From Thermoplasmata archaeon (GTDB taxonomy: Archaea; Thermoplasmatota; Thermoplasmata; Sysuiplasmatales; Sysuiplasmataceae): 39,199 bases of DNA. The stretch's first letter is position 1, and each line of letters opens with the position of its first letter. The stretch spans positions 1-39,199 of the forward strand of contig JAKAVR010000014.1 of assembly GCA_021817225.1 (NCBI GenBank). The letters run 5' to 3'. A program made the translations under genes and the position numbers. Shown one piece after another: positions 32,326 through 39,199 of the stretch. The notes under the pieces were generated by a model, which was given only the letters and a program-made list of their open reading frames with translations, was not told where the DNA came from and ran no database searches.

Positions 32326-33540
32326 CTACACTCTCTCGACCGGTGTGAGCCTGAACCCCCTCTCCACAAGCTCAGGATAGAAATCTTCAGGACTGAAGGC
32401 AATCTCGGGCGGAAGAACTCCCCTTCTTTCTGCTTTTCCAGAGAGTATGACCCTTGTAGCCGCAGCACCTGGAATGCCAACTGAATATTCGGCCGCTCCC
32501 AGCCCCCACTCCGGTTTTGATGGAAATGTGCATGTCCTTCTCTCGACGACACGCTCCCCACCTCTCTGGCCAGAAACCTCAACCGCCAGACACTCAAAGC
32601 TGTCCGGCCTGCATTTCCTGGGATACCCGAGAAGCCCCTTTGATTTCAGAAGCTCCAGCAGAAAACGCCTTGGTGACACCTTGAGCTCCCCAATCGCCAG
32701 TGCTTTGCTGTCGCCAAACCCGGCATCCGCAAGCAACTTCTGCTCAATGAAACCCGGACCTCCCTCCATCCAGTTGACATTCCTCACTCCCTTTGCCCGG
32801 AAAGATGACGGGAATGTAGCCATTTCGCTGTGGCGCGTGGAATACACAACCGTCTTCCCCACGGGTTCGGGAAAATCATATTCCTCGCTCAGTTCCAGGG
32901 GCCTGTACTTCCTTACCCTTCCTTCCTCATAGACTTCCCCCGGCATTGTGTATTCATCCATGAGCGTCTGTATGGACCATGTGACGAAGAAGGGGGGCAC
33001 ACCTTTGGTGTAGTCGCGCCATCCATCCCTTATCTTGATCGTCTCGACGGAATCCATCCTGTCACAGAGCTCCCGTGCCATCAATCCGCTCAGACCAGGC
33101 TCTGCGCCCATTCCAACAACGGCAAGCAGCCCTGCCTTCCTGAATTCGGAAGAGTGTCTGAGCTGTTTCTTTGTCATCCAGTACAGACCACCAAAATCTA
33201 TGTAATGTGCCCCCACACGAAGGGACAGCTGCATTACCTTCTCATTGAAGTCGTACTGAACCCCGTTTACAAGCACATCCGCTTCCCTCACAGCATCTGC
33301 AGATTCACCCGTGTTCCGTACATCCACCCTGATCGCAGTTGCCTTCCTTGTCCCGCTCAGCCTGTTTGTGCGTTGAGCGACTTCCCTTGCCTTGCCGATA
33401 TCGATGTCTGCAACTATTATTCGCTCGACCTCTTTGGAAAGCGAAAGATCGTAAGAGGCGCACTGACTGACCAGGCCCCCTCCGCCAACTATGGCGACTG
33501 TGGACAGGACGAACCACCCTGCTGCCATGACTGTATGCAC
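32326..33540 (-). CDS. Saccharopine dehydrogenase-like oxidoreductase
   Basis: A 404-residue protein of the saccharopine dehydrogenase/carboxynorspermidine synthase-like family. The Rossmann start VAIVGGGGLVSQCASYDLS is followed by IVADIDIGKAREVAQ, VLVNGVQYDFN and AHYIDFGGLYW, all typical. VGMGAEPGLSGLMARELCD is the conserved segment before the C-terminal domain. Substrate is unknown: the family reduces imines of lysine, spermidine or related amines. Start is GTG 33540; ATG 33528 is a close alternative. It precedes the thiolase-like gene by 139 nt on the same strand, so co-transcription is possible but not clear. Confidence 0.82.
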   Translation of the reverse strand: MHTVMAAGWFVLSTVAIVGGGGLVSQCASYDLSLSKEVERIIVADIDIGKAREVAQRTNRLSGTRKATAIRVDVRNTGESADAVREADVLVNGVQYDFNEKVMQLSLRVGAHYIDFGGLYWMTKKQLRHSSEFRKAGLLAVVGMGAEPGLSGLMARELCDRMDSVETIKIRDGWRDYTKGVPPFFVTWSIQTLMDEYTMPGEVYEEGRVRKYRPLELSEEYDFPEPVGKTVVYSTRHSEMATFPSSFRAKGVRNVNWMEGGPGFIEQKLLADAGFGDSKALAIGELKVSPRRFLLELLKSKGLLGYPRKCRPDSFECLAVEVSGQRGGERVVERRTCTFPSKPEWGLGAAEYSVGIPGAAATRVILSGKAERRGVLPPEIAFSPEDFYPELVERGFRLTPVERV

Positions 33541-33660
33541 GCTTATCTAACTTTTGAGCGATTAAGCAGGCAGTGGAAAAGCACACAGAAAAAATACAAA
33601 TTAAAAATAGTGAATTGATTTATCAGACCGGTTTATGAACCTGACACGGCCGGAGAGGGA

Positions 33661-34875
33661 TTGAAACTGGCAGAGATGCACGAGATAGAAGAGCTGTCGA
33701 GGAAGATCACCAAGGCACTTGACGAAATCGAGGGTTCGAGCGCCTCAGCAGACGAAGTGCGTGCGAGGCAGAAGAGATCCATCATGATTCTGCAGCAGTT
33801 TTACAAACTGCTCCTGTCCGATTTCTCTCCTACGGAGTGGAAGGAGTCCAAGGCGTTCCTCAGGGCGTACGGTTTCCCAGCCCTCAGGGACACGCTCAAA
33901 ATAAAACCATCGAAATTGCCGGAGAAGCTCACAAAACCGCTGGAGAAATATGACGGGCAGGATGAAAGGAAAAGGCAGCTCAATGCCATCCTTGCACGCC
34001 TGGAGGACGCTGTGTCCGACCTCGATGATGCAATATTTGCCTCTGCAAAGCTTTCCAAGAAGGCAGAAAAGGCGCTCGAAAGGCTTGAGGGCATAGAGGA
34101 TTCGCTCGAAATCGCGCTCTCGCTCTTCAGAAAGATCGACGCGCTGAAAAAACTGGCCGAAACACTTACCGGCTGGTTGCCTGCCCCCGAGGGCGGACTT
34201 GACATGGAGAAGGAGGCGACCCTGCGCCATGGCCACAATGTGGAGGCGAGGAAAAGAGAGCTTGAGGAGAAGAGGAAGGAGCTCTCCGAACATGAAAAGG
34301 AGCTCAATGTCGCAATGGACAGATTCAAGCGCTTTCTTACAGGTTCAGGCAGGCATCTTCCCAACCTTGTTACACTCCTGCCCCTTATCAGGGAAATCAC
34401 CAGCCCGTACGTGAAATTTGATTCTGACGAGCTAACCGACTGGGAAGTGAGCGTTGCGATAAGGAATCTGGGCAAGTACCTTTCAAAACTTCCTGAGGGG
34501 CATTCGTTGCTCAGGAGCGATGAGTCGGAGATTATTGAGGCACTTGAACACCTGGTGGGTAACAGGGAGGCAATCTCCGATTACAACAGGATAAGGCATC
34601 TGCAGAAGGCTGTCGAAGACATCAGGGAAGAAGCGGGAAGAAAGGAGGAGGAGCTCAGAAGGACCGAAGGCCCCGCCGAGCTTGACGCCGTCAGGATCGA
34701 AGTGAAGAAGAAGGCGGATGAGAGCAGGAGGGAATATGAAAGGCTGCGTGCCCAGATAGCGGATTCTGAGAGGGATCTCGGCGAAGTCTTTGAAGAGCTG
34801 GGTGCGGGAAGGGATGGAAAGGCATTCCCGGCCCTGAAGTCGGAGGTTGACGAATTGATGGTCTTGCTCCACTGA
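33661..34875 (+). CDS. Long coiled-coil protein, unknown function
   Basis: A 404-residue soluble protein rich in Glu, Lys, Leu and Arg. Heptad patterns mark coiled coils at about residues 95-165, 180-225 and 310-375; between them lies a more globular part (about 228-300) with LPNLVTLLPLIREITSPYVK. No signal peptide or membrane helix is seen. It could be structural or chromosome-associated, but no family was recognised. Start is TTG 33661 close behind GGAGAGG; ATG 33676, five codons on, is as likely. The gene converges on the MFS gene with 15 nt between. Confidence 0.65.
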   Translation: MKLAEMHEIEELSRKITKALDEIEGSSASADEVRARQKRSIMILQQFYKLLLSDFSPTEWKESKAFLRAYGFPALRDTLKIKPSKLPEKLTKPLEKYDGQDERKRQLNAILARLEDAVSDLDDAIFASAKLSKKAEKALERLEGIEDSLEIALSLFRKIDALKKLAETLTGWLPAPEGGLDMEKEATLRHGHNVEARKRELEEKRKELSEHEKELNVAMDRFKRFLTGSGRHLPNLVTLLPLIREITSPYVKFDSDELTDWEVSVAIRNLGKYLSKLPEGHSLLRSDESEIIEALEHLVGNREAISDYNRIRHLQKAVEDIREEAGRKEEELRRTEGPAELDAVRIEVKKKADESRREYERLRAQIADSERDLGEVFEELGAGRDGKAFPALKSEVDELMVLLH

Positions 34876-34890
34876 CACCCTGGCCTGATT

Positions 34891-36285
34891 TTATTTGGTG
34901 AAAATCCTGGACCAGTTTACGATGCGATGCTTCGCCTTCCCTGAAGAGGCAGCAGACGGGGCGTCCGCTGCCGCCCTTACAGCGGCTAGAACGGAGATAC
35001 CCGAAAGGACGAAGGCGGAAGAGCAAATGAAGTCGCTCATATAGCCAAAATTCTGCGTCACAAGTCCACCCATCAGGGCGCCCATTATGGCTCCCGTCCC
35101 GGTTGAGGAGTTGTAAAGGCCAATTGCTTCCCCCTTTATGTGAGGACCAGCCATGCGAGCCACCATAGACTGCCCTGTAACACTTATGATTGCCCAGCAG
35201 AAGCCCATAATTGAATTCAGCACCACCATTGATACTACTACTTCTGCAGATGAATGGAGCAGCAGCGGTATGAAGAAGAACGAGGGTATGAGCATGACCC
35301 TCACGGAGGCTGCAATAGCCTGCAGACTCTTCTCCCCCATACTCCTGGCCATTGAGGAGACCCTGCTGTAGGTCAGTGTTGAGCCGAGTGAGCTTCCAAT
35401 ATACACAAGAAAAATCAGGGATTCGGCTATACTGAATTTCCTTCCAAGGTAGTCAGCGAGATAGTTCGGGAATACGGCGTAAAATGCAGTGAAACCGGTT
35501 GAAAAAAGAATAGTGACAAGATAGTAAAGCCAAAGCCTGCCGCTTATCTCGCTCCTCTCCTGGCTGCTCGGTGTCGCAAGCCTGACGACAGCACCTATTC
35601 TTGAAGGCAGGTACTTCGCCCTTTCAGTTATGTGCAGTGGAACACCTGCGATTGCATTCCATTGGTTCTCCTTCCTGCCGCTTGCATTCACTGTCCCTTC
35701 TTTCTTTTCATCAACAAGCAGAAACGCAAGTATGGCGCCTGACAAAGCAACAACGGTCGAAAAGAGGAAGAATGTCCGCATGTCAAAGGGGGTCGATGGG
35801 AGCACATAGAACCAGAGCGCGCCCGCGATCAGCCCGAGGAGATATCCCGCTCCGCCGAGCCTGCTGAACCGCCCGAGGTGGCTGACCCACTGCTCCTTGG
35901 GCGTCTGCTCGATCAGAAGCGCTGTTCCTGCAGGCGCACTCGCCGAATACAGCAGACCAAGCAGGAAGTTTGCGACAAAGAACATCGCGAAGTTGACGCT
36001 CAGCCACATGATTGCCATTGAGACAACGAGACCGGCGAATCCCTCGACTATGAACAGCTTTCGCCTGTGAAGGTGATCTGAGAGATTACCCCAGATTATG
36101 AATGCGGGGATGGAGGCGACTGATGTTGCAGCGGTGATGACGCCCACCTGCAGTAACGTTCCCGAAAATGCAACAACGAGAAAGAGAGGTATGAGAGGAG
36201 CTGTTCCGCCGTTTGTCATATTTGCGAGAAGGAAGCTGTAGAACCAGCCCGTTCTGCCTGAAGATGCTGCGCTCAGAGTGCCCAT
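34891..36285 (-). CDS. Major facilitator superfamily transporter
   Basis: About 464 residues and 12 membrane segments. IPLFLVVAFSGTLLQVGVIT is helix 1-2 and GNLSDHLHRRKLFIVEGF is motif A; a hydrophilic loop of about 70 residues splits the two halves, and MVARMAGPHIKGEAIGLYNS is in the second half. Substrate unknown. The open frame extends upstream to 36339, but a strong TATA (CGATATATACGG, complement of 36313-36324) lies inside that extension, so ATG 36285, 33 bp after it, is the better start. Confidence 0.83.
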   Translation of the reverse strand: MGTLSAASSGRTGWFYSFLLANMTNGGTAPLIPLFLVVAFSGTLLQVGVITAATSVASIPAFIIWGNLSDHLHRRKLFIVEGFAGLVVSMAIMWLSVNFAMFFVANFLLGLLYSASAPAGTALLIEQTPKEQWVSHLGRFSRLGGAGYLLGLIAGALWFYVLPSTPFDMRTFFLFSTVVALSGAILAFLLVDEKKEGTVNASGRKENQWNAIAGVPLHITERAKYLPSRIGAVVRLATPSSQERSEISGRLWLYYLVTILFSTGFTAFYAVFPNYLADYLGRKFSIAESLIFLVYIGSSLGSTLTYSRVSSMARSMGEKSLQAIAASVRVMLIPSFFFIPLLLHSSAEVVVSMVVLNSIMGFCWAIISVTGQSMVARMAGPHIKGEAIGLYNSSTGTGAIMGALMGGLVTQNFGYMSDFICSSAFVLSGISVLAAVRAAADAPSAASSGKAKHRIVNWSRIFTK

Positions 36286-36431
36286 CCCTTGAATTCCCGC
36301 TGACATATTAAGCCGTATATATCGTTTCCCGACGTACAATCAGAAGTCAGACAAATGGCTGACGAACGCCTGATCCGCCACCCGGCGAAACGCTGGCACA
36401 TGAATTAAGTCGCCCGCTGGCTGCAATATGC

Positions 36432-36439
36432 TTTATCTA
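36432..36439 (+). promoter_or_regulatory. TATA box of the ThiI-like gene
   Basis: TTTATCTA is centred 27 bp before ATG 36462, which supports that start over the in-frame ATG at 36450 and predicts a leaderless mRNA. Confidence 0.5.
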
Positions 36440-36461
36440 TGCAGGTGAGATGGACGTTACG

Positions 36462-37322
36462 ATGGCGCTATTCCTGCTCCGCTATGCAGAGATGGGACTG
36501 AAATCGGAAAAGGTGAGAGGTAGGTTCCAGCGCTCGCTGGTGGAAAACATTGAAAACCACTTCGTGAAGCTGAATACCGAATGCCTGGTCTCGTGGGACA
36601 GGGGCAGGATATTTGTAATGACAGACAACACCGATTCGGCTCGAAAGGTTTTTTCCCACACATTTGGAATTGTCTCATACAGCGAGGCCGTAGAGGCCGA
36701 GGTAGAACTTGAGCCGCTGCTCAGGAGTGTTGTCTCCTACGCTTCAGGCAGGCTGGCACGCGGGAAGAGTTTCGCAATCAGGGCCAGGAGATCCGGCCAG
36801 CAGAAATATACAAGCATGGAGCTGGCCAGAAAAGCGGGAGAGGCCATCCTGGATGGTTTTGCAGAACTTGGACTCACCGTCGACCTCGAGGAACCGGACG
36901 TCGAGATTTTCGTCGAGGCGAGGGAGAAGGGCGCGTACATTTATTCAGAAATGGAGATGGGACCCGGCGGGCTGCCGCTTGGCACCCAGGGAACCGTCTT
37001 ATGTCACGTGGTGCGGCGCGAGGACATACTTGCCGCCTGGCTCATGATGAGGCGCGGTTGCAGCGTCATCATCGCGACTGGCAACAGGGAGTCTGCCTCT
37101 CCGCTTGTTGCCTGGGATCCTGAAATCAGATTTGTTGAAGCGCACCCAGGAACGGACCTGCATGCACTTGCCAGGCAGAACGGCTGCAAGGGAATATCCT
37201 TCGCCACCGAATACTCCGACATAGCATCAACTGCTGGGCCGAAGGACGGTCTTGCGCTGTTCTACCCGCTGACAGGCCTCATCCAGGACGAAAGGAAAAG
37301 ACTGCTCGACAAGGTGCTTTGA
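36462..37322 (+). CDS. ThiI-like THUMP-domain protein with a degenerate PP-loop
   Basis: A 286-residue protein. MALFLLRYAEMGLKSEKVRG is the N-terminal ferredoxin-like part of ThiI, residues about 60-160 the RNA-binding THUMP domain (AIRARRSGQQKYTSMELARK). ThiI, a tRNA 4-thiouridine synthase, has after GLPVGTSG a PP-loop S-G-G-x-D-S that binds ATP. Here GGLPLGTQG is kept, but the loop reads H-V-V-R-R-E-D-I (about residues 182-189), and no catalytic Cys motif is visible further on. It should still bind tRNA but not adenylate it. It may be a tRNA-binding relative or need another ATPase. It lies next to L15e, suggesting a translation role. Confidence 0.75.
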   Translation: MALFLLRYAEMGLKSEKVRGRFQRSLVENIENHFVKLNTECLVSWDRGRIFVMTDNTDSARKVFSHTFGIVSYSEAVEAEVELEPLLRSVVSYASGRLARGKSFAIRARRSGQQKYTSMELARKAGEAILDGFAELGLTVDLEEPDVEIFVEAREKGAYIYSEMEMGPGGLPLGTQGTVLCHVVRREDILAAWLMMRRGCSVIIATGNRESASPLVAWDPEIRFVEAHPGTDLHALARQNGCKGISFATEYSDIASTAGPKDGLALFYPLTGLIQDERKRLLDKVL

Positions 37323-37323
37323 A

Positions 37324-38214
37324 CTACTTTCCCTTTCTGTCGTGAGCCCTGATGGATGGCCTTACCTTCTCCGCACCCTTGCCCTTCCACCGCAGCCCTC
37401 TTCCCCTTTTTCCGGCGGAGGTGAGCCCGCGATGGGCCCTGCTTGAGTGCGCAGGATCTGAGAGCCAGTTCAGGTTTTTGTCGCTCAGCACAGAAGGGTT
37501 GTAGGGGTCGACAAGTATCACCTCAAACCACTTGTGCATTCCGTCCTGTCCCACGTTGTAGGAGTTGAGGACCTCCATGTTCGGGTAATGCCTCTGCACC
37601 CTCTCCTCGGCGATTCTCTGAATGTTCTTGTTCATTGTGATCTTCAGGATACCCTTTCTGCGCGCACGCCTTCCCTTCGATATCTTGCGCTTCCGGAGTC
37701 CGCCACGCCTGACCTTTATCCTGACAAGAATGACACCCTGTTTGGATTTGTAGCCGAGCGCCCTGGCCCTGTCCAGTCTTGTAGGATGCTCCACAGGGGT
37801 GATTGTCCCCTCCTTCCTCCACCTTATGAGCCTCTCCCACTCTGTCTTTCCCAGTGCGTCCCTGTATGCCTTCTTCCTGAGGGAACCCATATGTGCGTAT
37901 GCGCTCCTTCCCTTGCGGTACTTGAGCGTGACAAGCGGCACAGCTGCCAAATGCCCTTCTTCAACGGGTGCGGGGGCAGGCGCTTCGACTGCCGGTTCAG
38001 GAGCCGTTGCCCTGGGCTCCTCCTTTCCCGCAGGCTGCGCCTCCGCCTTCTTCTCAGCCGATTTCCTGGAGGCACGTCTTGTCCTTGGCTTCTTCTCAGG
38101 TTCAGGAACTTCAGCAGTCTCCTTGGATTCAGCTTCGGTTTCCTTTTTCGATTTCCGCGTCGTCGTCTTCCTTGCTCTCTTGGGCTTGGCTTCCCTTATT
38201 TCCTCTTCAGTCAT
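37324..38214 (-). CDS. rpl15e: Ribosomal protein L15e with a long charged N-terminal extension
   Basis: A 296-residue protein. From about residue 105 it is a normal large-subunit protein L15e: ERLIRWRKEGTITPVEHPTR, LDRARALGYKSKQGVILVRI, then MHKWFEVILVDPYNP and SSRAHRGLTSAGKRGRGLR. Archaeal L15e is normally about 190 residues and begins just before the MGSLRKKAYRD helix. Here about 100 extra residues precede it, a low-complexity Lys/Glu/Ala/Pro region with RKTTTRKSKKE and PAPAPVEEG, expected to be disordered. ATG 38214 is chosen because TATA-like elements lie upstream within the longer frame (to 38256). Confidence 0.9.
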   Translation of the reverse strand: MTEEEIREAKPKRARKTTTRKSKKETEAESKETAEVPEPEKKPRTRRASRKSAEKKAEAQPAGKEEPRATAPEPAVEAPAPAPVEEGHLAAVPLVTLKYRKGRSAYAHMGSLRKKAYRDALGKTEWERLIRWRKEGTITPVEHPTRLDRARALGYKSKQGVILVRIKVRRGGLRKRKISKGRRARRKGILKITMNKNIQRIAEERVQRHYPNMEVLNSYNVGQDGMHKWFEVILVDPYNPSVLSDKNLNWLSDPAHSSRAHRGLTSAGKRGRGLRWKGKGAEKVRPSIRAHDRKGK

Positions 38215-38390
38215 CTGGCACACCGATCGATAAAAGTCAATCTGATTCAAATTCAAATTTGACTATATTATAAATAACTATGTGTGAACCGTTTCTCGCG
38301 GTTGCGTCTGCATGCGCCAAAGCCTTTCGAACAGCGTCTAACAACCTATTTACCGTCCGGGGAAGAGTGCTATTAAGCGAGGTGAAAAGA

Positions 38391-39199
38391 TTGAATGCAT
38401 TAAGAAGCTGCCTCGCAGTGTGCATTGGTGCGCTTCTGTTGCTTTCCGTCATGCCCTCCGCGATGGCTTACCAGGGAGATGGGGATGAGCTGCAGTTCAG
38501 CGAAGGACCTCTCGGCTATGTTGCAGAAGAAAGCAGGCTTGTAGTGAACAACGGAAATGTCACCATCTGGTTCCAGGAATACAAACCGATGGTCCATATA
38601 TACAGCGCCGGAGACGGAACGAACACAGGTTTTGCAGTTGCCGTGAAGGGCATTTATGAGCTCGACCAGGCCGGAGAGCCGGTTGCACTCCTGAGCATGT
38701 ACAGGCCCTACCCCGTGACGGAGTGGGTCACAGACGGCCAGTTCAACTACACTTCAAGCGTGTCTGTTGCCTATCAGGAAGCAACCAAGACAGTGGATGT
38801 TGCCTTCACACTTACCGCAAATGAGTTCCTTGTCAGCAACCGTTCCTTCAACTGCACTCCAGTGCCTGCTCCCGACGGAACAGGGAATCAGCATGATGCG
38901 GTCGGCCAGGCAACGGCAACAGTGGTTTTCCATATCTCGGCGATGACCGGTTATGTGAAGTTCGACCTCATCGTGGACAAGTGGATTTGGGTGGACTCCT
39001 CGGGTGACAAGCTCTCACTCCTTCTGACCATCGAGGGACATGAGATGACGGATGCCTTTGGCGGCAGGCCCACGTCGGACGGAGTGCTTGTTGGGGAGAA
39101 CAGCGGCAATGAGACACAGCTGAGGTACACGGTGCAAAACACGTACTACAGGGACAGCGTCATGATACTCGGCCCCGCGCTGATTGAAGAGGGATACCT
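38391..39199 (+). CDS. Secreted protein of unknown function (3' end beyond window)
   Basis: An open frame of 269 codons running off the window. It starts at TTG 38391 behind a strong GAGGTGA site. The first 26 residues are a signal peptide: short basic start, hydrophobic core LAVCIGALLLLSVMP, and a likely cleavage after SAMA. The mature part is beta-rich with many N-x-S/T sites, and includes VVFHISAMTGYVKFDLIVDK and GHEMTDAFGGRPTSDG. No domain was recognised; a cell-surface protein is the best guess. A possible TATA (CTATTTACC, 38346-38354) lies about 40 bp upstream. Confidence 0.75.
   Translation, partial: MNALRSCLAVCIGALLLLSVMPSAMAYQGDGDELQFSEGPLGYVAEESRLVVNNGNVTIWFQEYKPMVHIYSAGDGTNTGFAVAVKGIYELDQAGEPVALLSMYRPYPVTEWVTDGQFNYTSSVSVAYQEATKTVDVAFTLTANEFLVSNRSFNCTPVPAPDGTGNQHDAVGQATATVVFHISAMTGYVKFDLIVDKWIWVDSSGDKLSLLLTIEGHEMTDAFGGRPTSDGVLVGENSGNETQLRYTVQNTYYRDSVMILGPALIEEGY

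Noticed and set aside
33745-34475. Two long minus-strand frames opposite the coiled-coil gene
   Set aside because: Ser- and Leu-rich translations typical of the reverse complement of Glu/Lys-rich coding DNA; no family features.
1-39199. CRISPR arrays, prophage or defence islands
   Set aside because: No regularly spaced repeats, cas genes, phage structural genes or known defence genes were seen; mobile-element traces are limited to the left edge.

Overview
The window looks like the chromosome of an archaeon, most likely a Thermoplasmata-type heterotroph. Evidence: an archaeal-type RNase P RNA, a eukaryote/archaeal ribosomal protein L15e, tRNA genes without encoded CCA, many genes whose TATA box lies 26-31 bp before the start codon (leaderless mRNAs), and a short-chain-dehydrogenase-type threonine dehydrogenase like that known from Thermoplasma. 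The lineage is inference; no species is assigned.

Layout. 1-1600: scarred left edge with two transposase tails, a small membrane protein and an aldehyde dehydrogenase that has lost its N-terminal part. 1656-7384: a tight five-gene beta-oxidation operon (SCP2-like lipid carrier, hydroxyacyl-CoA dehydrogenase/enoyl-CoA hydratase fusion, thiolase, two acyl-CoA dehydrogenases, the second without a catalytic base). It converges on an acyl-CoA ligase, which is divergent from a penicillin-acylase-family hydrolase followed by a small membrane protein. Together these could release, activate and oxidise acyl chains. 12024-17294: MFS transporter, PurM/HypE-like protein, unknown protein, NmrA-like oxidoreductase, a PadR regulator with a perfect 20-bp palindrome at its promoter, and a small HExxH protein.

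17295-24934: amino-acid block. Two-gene cobalamin-independent-type methionine synthase with a structured leader; threonine ammonia-lyase; a 43-residue C2H2 zinc-finger miniprotein; a VOC protein; an amidohydrolase relic; the RNase P RNA gene (22065-22361, minus strand); the threonine-to-glycine pair kbl and tdh transcribed divergently; and tRNA-Leu(GAG).

25013-33540: DHA2-type exporter plus MarR regulator, tRNA-Leu(CAG), a small conserved-looking protein, an MFS transporter, then SDR, zinc-ribbon (DUF35-like) and thiolase-like genes, the last with Ser in place of the catalytic Cys, and a saccharopine-dehydrogenase-like protein. 33661-39199: coiled-coil protein, MFS transporter, a ThiI-like THUMP protein lacking the PP-loop, L15e with a long charged N-terminal extension, and the start of a secreted protein cut by the window edge.

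No CRISPR array, prophage or obvious defence island was seen. The most unusual items are the apparently inactivated enzyme relatives (acyl-CoA dehydrogenase, thiolase, ThiI), the L15e extension, the zinc-finger miniprotein and the methionine synthase leader.
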